8,134 nucleotides of DNA from contig DASZWW010000161.1 in NCBI GenBank assembly GCA_035546175.1, forward strand, positions 1-8,134. The letters are read 5' to 3'. The DNA comes from DASZFV01 sp035546175 (GTDB lineage Bacteria > Myxococcota_A > Polyangia > Fen-1088). How positions within the stretch are numbered: the stretch's first letter is position 1; each line of letters opens with the position of its first letter. Below the pieces are notes generated by a model. That model saw only the letters and a program-made list of their open reading frames with translations, made no database searches and had not been told where the DNA came from. Position numbers and translations under genes: made by a program. Shown here one piece after another: positions 1 through 5,489 of the stretch.

Positions 1-134
1 GCGCCGCCGGCCGAGGCGTTCGTCCCGCCCGAGCCCGAGGATCCGCCGCCGGAGCCGCCGCCGCCGCCCTGGCTCGTGCCGACCTTTCCACCGCCCCCAC
101 AACCGCCCATCGCCGCCAGGACGAGGATCAACAT
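1..134 (-). CDS. Putative lipoprotein with Gly/Ser-rich linker (partial, N-terminus only)
   Basis: Only the first 44 codons are in the window; the frame is open to the left edge, so the function is unknown. The product begins with a short hydrophobic stretch (MLILVLAAMGGC), followed by a Cys that could be lipidated and then a low-complexity linker of Gly and Ser with Thr/Asn/Ala near the edge. Such linkers after a lipid-modified Cys are common in myxobacterial surface lipoproteins (family knowledge). The chosen ATG at 134 is preceded by a GAGTGAGG Shine-Dalgarno-like sequence (147-140) at 5-base spacing. An in-frame ATG at 167 would add MPKPRCSSEVR, giving a more usual charged signal-peptide start, but it has no visible ribosome site. 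The lipobox (MGGC) lacks the usual Leu at -3, so lipidation is an inference. Confidence 0.6.
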   Translation of the reverse strand, partial: MLILVLAAMGGCGGGGKVGTSQGGGGGSGGGSSGSGGTNASAGG

Positions 135-246
135 CCGGACCTCACTCGAGCATCGAGGCTTCGGCATCGGGCGATTTTCGCACGAACAGGGCCCCGCCGG
201 CCGAGAAGGATGAGGGCCGCGGCGATCGCTGCTAGGCTGAGCGCGG
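135..246. promoter_or_regulatory. Divergent intergenic region between two lipoprotein genes
   Basis: These 112 bases lie between the left-going partial lipoprotein gene and the right-going lipoprotein gene, so promoters for both should be here. The only core element I can point to is TGCTAGGCT at 230-238 on the plus strand. I see no convincing -35 box, long inverted repeat or terminator. Confidence 0.45.
230..238 (+). promoter_or_regulatory. Possible extended -10 element close to the start codon
   Basis: TGCTAGGCT fits the extended -10 pattern TGnTAnnnT. It ends only 8 bases before the ATG at 247, which would place the transcript start at or next to the start codon and give a nearly leaderless mRNA. 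This fits the weak ribosome site of that gene (only GAGCGCGG just upstream). No -35 box is visible, and a match this short can occur by chance. Confidence 0.25.
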
Positions 247-2043
247 ATGAAGGGACCGGCCCTGGCGCTCGTTGCGCTCGCCGCCTCGACGACGGCCTGC
301 GGCGGGGGTGCTGCCCGGTCTGGCGATCGCGACGGCGGAGGGACGCCCGCCGACGCCGAGACGGCGCCCGCCGGGCCCGGCGACGCGGCCGACGCGGCCG
401 ACGCGACGCCGAAGCCGCCCCCGGTCGCCTCGCCCGCGAGCCGCCTGGTCGTGCCCGGAGACGCCACGCTCGTCGGCCACGGCGCCGACAGCTGCACGAA
501 TGAGGCGGGGGCCACGGGCGATCGGTGGTGCGCGTTCGCGCGGCCCGACGGTCAGGTCTTCGAGCTCTGGGTCCTCGACGTCACGAAGGCCGCCGCGGGC
601 GCGCCCATCGTCTGCGACGGCTCCGACGCGAGCTGCCTTCGCCTCTCCGAGCGTCTCTTCAAGAGCAGGGCGGCGGGCTTCTCCGACGCGGGCTTCAATG
701 GCGACACCCTCATCTACGGCGAGACCACCGACGCGGGCGAATCCGTCACGCCGTTCCTGGGCGCTCTGTGGGGGTGGCGGCCCGGCATGGCGGGGGGCCA
801 GCCGCTCACCTCGGATCTCGGGATCGCCTGCGTCGGCCAGGCCCGCTCCGACGCGGCGCTGTGCTTCGAGAACCGCACCGGTGACGGCGTGGTGACCGAT
901 CTGACCGTCGATCTCCTCGCGGGCCGCCTCTCGTCGGCGGGCGCGAGCGGCCTGCCGCGGATGGACACGCTCCTGCTGACGGCCACCACCGACGCGCCGG
1001 GCGCGCCGCCGCGCTACGGCTTCGCTCTCTCGCCGACGGGCGCGTACGTCGCCTGGTCGACGCGCTCGACGGCCGATCCGGCGGAGACGCTGCACGCGCG
1101 CCCGCTCGACGGCCAGGGCGAGGCGGTCACCGTCGCCCACGACGTGTCGCAGTGGGCGATCTCGCCGGACGGGACGGCGTGGACCTGGCTCGCCGGCTAC
1201 AACTACGACGTCACGGGCGCGCCGGCTGGCACGTTGCAAGCGGCCGGCTTCCCGGCGGGCGACGGCGTCACGACGCTCGCGTCCGCGGTGGGCGACTTCG
1301 GCGCCGTGGGCGGCGCGGGCCTCTGGCTGCGAACGAACGTCGCGGCGCAGGTGGGCGCGCTCGGCTTCCTGGCCGATCGCCGCGCGCCGCTGGACGTCGC
1401 GGCGGTGGACACGAAGGTGCTCGCCGTGCTCGACGTCGAGCCCGACGGCTCGCGCTTCCTGTACGCGAAGTCCTTCGTGCCGCTGCGCCCCGCGCCGCAG
1501 GCGACCACGACGATCACGCCCCAGCTCGTCGATCTCTACGTCGGCGCGCCCGGCGCGGCGGCGCCGTGCGTCGCCTCGCCGACGCCCGAGGCGCTGAACG
1601 CCGCGCTCGCGCCGCGCGGCGACGTCGTCCTCTGGGCACGCTACGACATGTCGACGGGCGCGTCGCAGGGGCTCGCGACGAACGTGTCGTCCTGCGCGAC
1701 GACCCCGTTCGCGACGGGCCTGGCGGGCCTCCTGCCCGCCCCCCTAGGGGACGCCGAGGGCTACCTGTTCCTCGACGACGCGGATCCGGCCGCCGACGAG
1801 GCGACCTTGCGCTACGCTCGTATCGTGAACGGGGCAGTCGTCGTCGCCGAGCCGCCGCTGCAGACGCGCGCCGCGCCCGTCTTCGCGCCCCTGGCGCCCG
1901 CGCTCGCCGCCGTCGCCTACACCGTGGCGGCGGGCACGTCGGCGGACGGGCTCTACGTCGCCGCCCTCCCGGCGCTGGACGCGGGCGCCGCCCTCGACGC
2001 GGGCGGCGCGGGCGACGCCCCGCCCGATGGAGGCGCGGAGTGA
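247..2043 (+). CDS. Lipoprotein with TolB/PD40-like beta-propeller repeats
   Basis: The 598-residue product starts with a lipoprotein-type signal (MKGPALALVALAASTTAC; candidate lipid Cys18, with Thr at -3 instead of Leu). A disordered Asp/Ala/Pro linker follows to about residue 75. The body has repeated blade-like segments of the form 'hydrophobic-SPxG-hydrophobic-W': FALSPTG near residue 259, WAISPDG near 303, DVEPDGSRFLYAK near 396 and LAPRGDVVLWARYD near 454. These resemble TolB/WD40-like propellers, which usually bind proteins or glycans rather than catalyse reactions. The mature part has eight Cys besides Cys18, mostly in close pairs, suggesting disulfides outside the cytoplasm. The C-terminus is a DAG/DGG-rich tail. 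An in-frame stop at 238-240 rules out a start upstream of the ATG at 247. The last codons overlap the DUF1552 gene and carry its ribosome site. I do not recognise a specific family; the propeller is inferred from repeat pattern only. Confidence 0.82.
   Translation: MKGPALALVALAASTTACGGGAARSGDRDGGGTPADAETAPAGPGDAADAADATPKPPPVASPASRLVVPGDATLVGHGADSCTNEAGATGDRWCAFARPDGQVFELWVLDVTKAAAGAPIVCDGSDASCLRLSERLFKSRAAGFSDAGFNGDTLIYGETTDAGESVTPFLGALWGWRPGMAGGQPLTSDLGIACVGQARSDAALCFENRTGDGVVTDLTVDLLAGRLSSAGASGLPRMDTLLLTATTDAPGAPPRYGFALSPTGAYVAWSTRSTADPAETLHARPLDGQGEAVTVAHDVSQWAISPDGTAWTWLAGYNYDVTGAPAGTLQAAGFPAGDGVTTLASAVGDFGAVGGAGLWLRTNVAAQVGALGFLADRRAPLDVAAVDTKVLAVLDVEPDGSRFLYAKSFVPLRPAPQATTTITPQLVDLYVGAPGAAAPCVASPTPEALNAALAPRGDVVLWARYDMSTGASQGLATNVSSCATTPFATGLAGLLPAPLGDAEGYLFLDDADPAADEATLRYARIVNGAVVVAEPPLQTRAAPVFAPLAPALAAVAYTVAAGTSADGLYVAALPALDAGAALDAGGAGDAPPDGGAE
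382..408 (+). repeat. In-gene tandem 9-bp repeat (GACGCGGCC-type, 3 units)
   Basis: Two exact GACGCGGCC units and a third imperfect one (GACGCGACG) encode the DAADAADAT segment of the lipoprotein linker. This is a likely slippage-prone tract. Because each unit is 9 bases, gain or loss would change linker length without breaking the frame. Confidence 0.6.
2029..2033 (+). promoter_or_regulatory. Ribosome binding site for the DUF1552 gene, inside the upstream gene
   Basis: GGAGG lies 6 bases before the GTG start at 2040, within the last codons of the lipoprotein gene. With the 4-base GTGA overlap (2040-2043), this fixes the start of the downstream gene and suggests translational coupling. Confidence 0.8.
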
Positions 2044-3476
2044 TCCCCATCGGCACGCGCGTCACGCGCGAGCGCCTCTCGCGGCGCGCGTTCCTGCGCC
2101 GCCTCGGCGCGAGCGCCGCCGTGCTGCCGCTGCTCGACGTCGAGCGCACGCCCGCCGCAGGGCCGAGCGGCTTCCCGAAGCGGCTCGTCACGATCGCCTG
2201 GGCGAACGGCGTCGCGCAGAGCCTCTTCTATCCGCCCGGCGACGATCCGACCGAGAGCCCGATCCTCGCGCCGCTCGCGCCGGTCAAGTCGAAGGTGACG
2301 CTCGTCGTGGGCGTCGATCTCCGGCTCATGGTCGACGGAGGCCACGGCGCCGACGGCCACTTCTCGGGGCCGTGCCTCTTCACCGGCACCTACAAGAACA
2401 TCGGCGGGCAGCAGTGCACGGCGACGGGGGCCTCCATCGACCAGGTCGTCGCGACCGCCGCCGCCGCCCAGGTCCAGCTGCCCGTGCCGCTGCTCAACAT
2501 CTGCGTGCAGGGCGCGTCGGCGTCGACGAGCTACCGCGCCGACGGCTCCGTCAACACGGGCGAGAGCGACCCGGTGCGCCTCTTCAACACGCTGTTCGCG
2601 AGCCGCGCGCTGCCGCCCGACCAGCTCGCGGCGCTCAAGGCCCGCCGCGGGAGCGTGCTCGACTACCTCACGACCGAGCTCGGCAGCTACGGCGCGCGCC
2701 TCGGCACCGACGACCGCGTCAAGGTCGCCGCCCACCTCGAGTCGATCCGCCAGCTCGAGATGTCGCTGGCCGTCGCGCCGGCGGACCCGACCTGCGTGGC
2801 CGCGGCGCCCAACGAGCCCGGCCTGCCCACCGACTACCAGGGCGCGATGAAGGCCTTCTCGGACCTGGTCGCGACGGCGCTGCGCTGCGACCTCACGCGC
2901 GCCGTGAGCCTCGTCTGGGCCGATCACGGGGGCAGCGAGCCGTACGCGATGCCGTTCCTCAACCTCGGCGGCAGCGATCTCGCGATCGGCGAGGTCCACG
3001 CCATCGCGCACCTGGGGCCCGACGGCTACCCGCTCAAATCGAGGATCGACGGCTGGTACATGAGCCAGCTGGCGTACCTCGCGCAGGCGCTCGACGGCAC
3101 GCCCGAGGGCGCGGGCACGATCCTCGACAACAGCCTCCTCGTCATGGGCAACGCGCAGGCCGAGGGCTCCACCCACCGCGTCGACGACATCCCGTTCGTC
3201 CTCGTGGGCCGCGCGGGCGGCGCCTTGCGCGCGGGCCGCGTCGTGCGCACCGGCGCGTGGCAGGGCACGCCGGCGAGCGCGTGGACGGGCGCGCCCCGCG
3301 GCGTGACGCCGGCCGAGCTCGCGGGCGCGGCGGTCAGCGTCGCGCCCGCCGCCGCGGGGGCCGATCGGGGCTCGACCTCGAACAACGAGCTCCTCGCCTC
3401 CATCAGCACCCTCATGGACGTGCCGGCCACGAGCTTCGGCACGGGCTACCCCGGGACGCTCGCCGCCCTGCTCTGA
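2040..3476 (+). CDS. Tat-exported DUF1552 (HXXSHH-family) protein
   Basis: The 478-residue product has a twin-arginine signal near its start: SRRAFLRRLG at residues 14-23, then a hydrophobic stretch to about 32 and a likely cleavage site near Ala39-Ala40. It should therefore be folded in the cytoplasm and exported. The body matches what I know of DUF1552: an early GHGADGHFSGPCLFTG segment (His102, His107), the 'ASIDQVVA' segment, an 'RGSVLDYL...DRVKVAAHLESIRQLE' helical region, and a C-terminal 'GTILDNSLLVMGN...STHRVDDIPFVLVGRAGG' segment (His379). The motif naming the Pfam family, HxxSHH, appears here as HAIAHL (residues 320-325). The family has no established biochemical role to my knowledge; the His-rich pattern resembles DUF1501/sulfatase-like proteins. 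It is often found beside DUF1592-type cytochrome c proteins, but here the partner is a propeller lipoprotein. The GTG start is set by the GGAGG site and the 4-base overlap. Confidence 0.88.
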   Translation: MIPIGTRVTRERLSRRAFLRRLGASAAVLPLLDVERTPAAGPSGFPKRLVTIAWANGVAQSLFYPPGDDPTESPILAPLAPVKSKVTLVVGVDLRLMVDGGHGADGHFSGPCLFTGTYKNIGGQQCTATGASIDQVVATAAAAQVQLPVPLLNICVQGASASTSYRADGSVNTGESDPVRLFNTLFASRALPPDQLAALKARRGSVLDYLTTELGSYGARLGTDDRVKVAAHLESIRQLEMSLAVAPADPTCVAAAPNEPGLPTDYQGAMKAFSDLVATALRCDLTRAVSLVWADHGGSEPYAMPFLNLGGSDLAIGEVHAIAHLGPDGYPLKSRIDGWYMSQLAYLAQALDGTPEGAGTILDNSLLVMGNAQAEGSTHRVDDIPFVLVGRAGGALRAGRVVRTGAWQGTPASAWTGAPRGVTPAELAGAAVSVAPAAAGADRGSTSNNELLASISTLMDVPATSFGTGYPGTLAALL

Positions 3477-3481
3477 GGCGG

Positions 3482-3503
3482 GAAGCCTAGGCGAAGCCTA
3501 GGC
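3482..3503. repeat. Tandem 11-bp repeat containing two GCCTAGGC palindromes between convergent genes
   Basis: GAAGCCTAGGC occurs twice in direct succession (3482-3492 and 3493-3503). Each copy contains the palindrome GCCTAGGC, so the two copies can also pair as an 8-bp stem with a GAA loop on either strand. The element fills most of the 21-base gap between the convergent stop codons, and the right copy contains the TAG stop of the transporter gene (3500-3498). It could be a bidirectional terminator or stall hairpin, but no T-run follows on either side. Confidence 0.6.
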
Positions 3504-4814
3504 GCGGGCGGCGGCCGGCGCGCTTCCCTTCGCGCCGTACCACGCGATGTACACGTAGCAGACGGCGGCGATGAGGAAGCTCTGGTGCAAGGCGCCCTGG
3601 TCCGCGAAGAAGCCCAGGACCGGCGGGATCAGCGCGCCGCCCACGATGGCGGTGCAGAGGATGCCCGAGCCCTGGCGGGTGTGGCGGCCGAGGCCGTCGA
3701 TCGCCAGCGTGAAGATCGTCGGGAACATGATGGAGTTGAAGAGCCCGATGGCGAGCAGCGACCAGCGGCCGAGGAAGCCCGTCGTGAGGACGCTGAGGAC
3801 GGTGAGCGCCGCCGCGCCGATGGCGTGACCGGCGAGGGCCTTGCCGGGGCGGTAGGCGCGCAGCGTGAAGAGGCTGCCGATGAAGCGGCCCACCATGGCG
3901 CCGCCCCAGTAGAACTTCACGTAGCTCGAGGCGTCGGCGTTCGAGAGGCCGCCCATGTACGGCTCGCGGAAGTAGCTCACGATGTTGTTGCCGATGGCCA
4001 CCTCGGCGCCGACGTAGACGAAGATCGCCACCGCCCCCAGGACGAGGTGGCGGTACGACCACGCGCTGGCGTGCTTGTCGTCGCCGCTCACGGCCGCGTC
4101 CGCGTCCGCGGTCTCCTCGATCTTGGGCAGCTTGAACGCCGCGATGGCGATGGCCAGCGCGACGAGCGCGCCCGCGAGCACGAGGTAGGGCGTCTGCACG
4201 AGGGCGGCCTCGCCGAGCTTGTACTTCTCGAGCGCGGCGGGGGCCATCTTGGCGAGCTCCTCGGCGCCGAGCACGGCCGACGAGAAGAACACCCACTTGC
4301 CGAACTCGGGCCCGATCGTCGTGCCCAGCGAGTTGAAGGCCTGCGTCAGCGTGAGGCGCGAGGACGACGACTCGGGCTTCCCGAGCACGGCGACGAACGG
4401 ATTGGCGGCGACCTGGAGCAGCGTGATCCCCGAGCCGAGCACGTAGAGGGCGAGCAGGAACAGCGGGTACGAGCGCGCGCTCGCCGCCGGGTAGAACAGC
4501 ACGCAGCCGGCCGCCGCCCCGAGGAGGCCGACGATGATGCCGCTCTTGTATCCGATCTTCTTGACGATGGACCCCGAGGGCACCGACATGACGAAGTACG
4601 CCGCGAAGAACGCCGTCTGGACGAACTGCGCCTGCAGGTGTGATAGCTCGAACACCTGCTTGAGGTGCGGGCTCAGGATGTCGTTCAGCGAGGTCAGGAA
4701 CCCCCACATGAAGAACAGGGTCGTGAGCACCGAGAGCGGCGCGAGGTAGTTCGTGTTCGTCCCGGCGGAGGACGACCTGGTCGCGGTGGCGGCAGCGGGG
4801 GCGGATCCGGCCAT
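3498..4814 (-). CDS. FucP/GluP-family sugar:H+ symporter (MFS)
   Basis: The 438-residue integral membrane protein, the same length as E. coli FucP, belongs to the fucose-glucose/galactose branch of the major facilitator superfamily and should import a monosaccharide with protons. It is mostly hydrophobic, consistent with 12 membrane helices, with a polar central loop (about 225-260). Family landmarks align one residue off E. coli FucP: LNDIL with Asp45 (FucP Asp46, proton coupling), and QAFN with Gln158 and Asn161 (FucP Gln159, Asn162, sugar binding). At the FucP Glu135 position it has Gln134 within LLQVAANPF, as I recall for glucose/galactose-type members, so fucose should not be assumed. 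The ATG at 4814 is chosen because GAGGAG lies 8 bases upstream; a TTG at 4970 would add 52 non-membrane residues reading through the promoter. No sugar catabolic genes are adjacent, so the substrate is unknown. Confidence 0.92.
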   Translation of the reverse strand: MAGSAPAAATATRSSSAGTNTNYLAPLSVLTTLFFMWGFLTSLNDILSPHLKQVFELSHLQAQFVQTAFFAAYFVMSVPSGSIVKKIGYKSGIIVGLLGAAAGCVLFYPAASARSYPLFLLALYVLGSGITLLQVAANPFVAVLGKPESSSSRLTLTQAFNSLGTTIGPEFGKWVFFSSAVLGAEELAKMAPAALEKYKLGEAALVQTPYLVLAGALVALAIAIAAFKLPKIEETADADAAVSGDDKHASAWSYRHLVLGAVAIFVYVGAEVAIGNNIVSYFREPYMGGLSNADASSYVKFYWGGAMVGRFIGSLFTLRAYRPGKALAGHAIGAAALTVLSVLTTGFLGRWSLLAIGLFNSIMFPTIFTLAIDGLGRHTRQGSGILCTAIVGGALIPPVLGFFADQGALHQSFLIAAVCYVYIAWYGAKGSAPAAARA

Positions 4815-4825
4815 TTTGGGTGCTC

Positions 4826-4844
4826 CTCGGGAAGACTCGGGAAG
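4826..4844. repeat. Two 9-bp direct repeats CTCGGGAAG in the transporter leader
   Basis: CTCGGGAAG occurs at 4826-4834 and 4836-4844, a period of 10 bases (one helical turn), just upstream of and overlapping the edge of the transporter's GAGGAG ribosome site and downstream of its predicted transcript start. The core TCGGGAA also appears at 4992-4998, next to the ribosome site of the divergent cupin gene. A regulator binding site is possible but unproven. Confidence 0.45.
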
Positions 4845-4860
4845 GACGCGCGAACGGCGG

Positions 4861-4889
4861 ACCATACCGTTCGGGTCAGGGGGCGTCAA
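4861..4889 (-). promoter_or_regulatory. Sigma70-like promoter of the sugar transporter gene
   Basis: Read on the minus strand, TTGACG (4889-4884; 5 of 6 matches to TTGACA) is followed after exactly 17 bases by TATGGT (4866-4861; 4 of 6 matches to TATAAT). Transcription should start near 4854, leaving a leader of about 40 bases before the ATG at 4814. Spacing, position and orientation all fit a housekeeping promoter. Confidence 0.65.
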
Positions 4890-4921
4890 CGAGGGGCGCC
4901 CCGCGCGCCCGCCGCCGCCGC

Positions 4922-4935
4922 TGGTCAATCGACCA
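4922..4935. promoter_or_regulatory. Inverted repeat TGGTC-N4-GACCA upstream of the cupin gene
   Basis: Arms TGGTC (4922-4926) and GACCA (4931-4935) are separated by AATC. The site falls where the -35 region of the cupin promoter would be, so it could be an operator or activator site. The arms are only 5 bp, and the dyad may be chance. Confidence 0.35.
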
Positions 4936-4959
4936 TTTTTCCCAGGGCGGGCGTATGGT
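4929..4959 (+). promoter_or_regulatory. Candidate promoter of the cupin gene
   Basis: TATGGT at 4954-4959 is a plausible -10 box, identical (as TATGGTCC) to the -10 of the divergent transporter promoter. The best -35 match is TCGACC (4929-4934) at a long 19-base spacing, so this promoter looks weaker or activator-dependent. Transcription would start near 4966, about 43 bases before the ATG. Confidence 0.4.
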
Positions 4960-5008
4960 CCTCGCCACAACCAGGCGCAGTCGGGCCACTTTCGGGAAAG
5001 GAGACGTC

Positions 5009-5485
5009 ATGAAGAAGAAGCAGCTCCTCGTCGGGTCGGCGGCGGCGGTCGCGTTGGTCGCCTCGTTCGCGGCCGGGTTCGCGGTGGCCAAGGGCGCCGC
5101 CAAGGCTCCCGAGCTCACGTCGTTCAGCGAGCTCTCGTGGACGCCCCTCATGAAGGAAGGGCCGCTCCCCGCCGTCGCGCCCATCGAGGGCGACGGCATG
5201 AAGGGCGCGTACATGGGCTTCCTCAAGCTGCCCGCGGGCTTCGAGAGCCCGCCGCACTCCCACACGAACGACTACTGGTCGGTGCTCGTGCAGGGGCAGA
5301 TGACCCACTGGGCCGCCGACGGCGGCAGCGAGAAGGACTCGAAGGCCATCGGCCTGGGCGGCGTCACGCACATGCCGGGCAAGCTCGTGCACGTCTCGAA
5401 GTGCTACCCGGGCGCCGACTGCATCATGGTCGTCATGCAGAAGGGCAAGTTCGACTTCATCCCGGCCGCGGCGCCGAAGAAGTAG
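5009..5485 (+). CDS. Exported DUF4437 cupin protein
   Basis: The 158-residue product starts with a clear signal peptide or membrane anchor (MKKK followed by a hydrophobic stretch to about residue 27, possible cleavage after AVA27). The rest is one compact cupin domain resembling DUF4437 proteins ('APELTSFSELSWTPL', 'GFLKLPAGFESPPHSHTNDYWSVLVQG', closing 'GKFDFIP'). Likely metal ligands are His83 and His85 of motif 1 and His128 of motif 2 (PGKLVH); the usual motif 1 Glu is replaced by Tyr89 or Asp88. Cys132 and Cys138 could form a disulfide. The family's reaction is unknown to me, so a metal-bound binding or sensing role is only possible. The ATG is fixed by AAGGAG (4998-5003) at 5-base spacing; the frame is open upstream to a GTG at 4820, but that part lacks a signal peptide and reads through the promoter. 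It is divergent from the sugar transporter and ends 4 bases from the convergent kinase gene. Confidence 0.88.
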   Translation: MKKKQLLVGSAAAVALVASFAAGFAVAKGAAKAPELTSFSELSWTPLMKEGPLPAVAPIEGDGMKGAYMGFLKLPAGFESPPHSHTNDYWSVLVQGQMTHWAADGGSEKDSKAIGLGGVTHMPGKLVHVSKCYPGADCIMVVMQKGKFDFIPAAAPKK

Positions 5486-5489
5486 TCGG

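Noticed and set aside
210..503. Small plus-strand frame with a good ribosome-site-like AAGGA just before its ATG
   Set aside because: The product is almost entirely Arg/Ala/Gly and overlaps the lipoprotein gene out of frame; the site match is likely chance.
232..1239. Long open frame on the minus strand opposite the propeller lipoprotein gene
   Set aside because: Arg/Ala-rich product with no recognisable domain; high GC at third positions makes antisense frames stay open. The plus-strand product has a signal peptide and repeat structure.
1741..1750. Perfect palindrome CCCCTAGGGG inside the lipoprotein gene
   Set aside because: It is within coding sequence with no repeat partner or positional logic; a 10-bp palindrome can occur by chance.
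1953..3176. Long minus-strand open frame opposite the DUF1552 gene
   Set aside because: Composition is Arg/Ala/Val/Asp-rich shadow coding; the opposite strand carries a recognisable Tat signal and family motifs.
3585..4643. A 352-codon plus-strand frame opposite the transporter gene
   Set aside because: Glu/Arg/Ala-rich shadow with no domain; the transporter frame has family-specific conserved residues.
4893..4902. Perfect palindrome GGGGCGCCCC upstream of the transporter promoter
   Set aside because: Such GC-only palindromes are expected at this base composition; recorded only as a weak operator candidate.
4815..4970. N-terminal extension of the transporter to a TTG at 4970
   Set aside because: It would read through the promoter and add 52 polar residues absent from the family; the ATG at 4814 has a good ribosome site and gives the family length.
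4820..5008. N-terminal extension of the cupin to a GTG at 4820
   Set aside because: It would bury the signal peptide, cross the promoter region, and ignore the strong AAGGAG site before the ATG at 5009.
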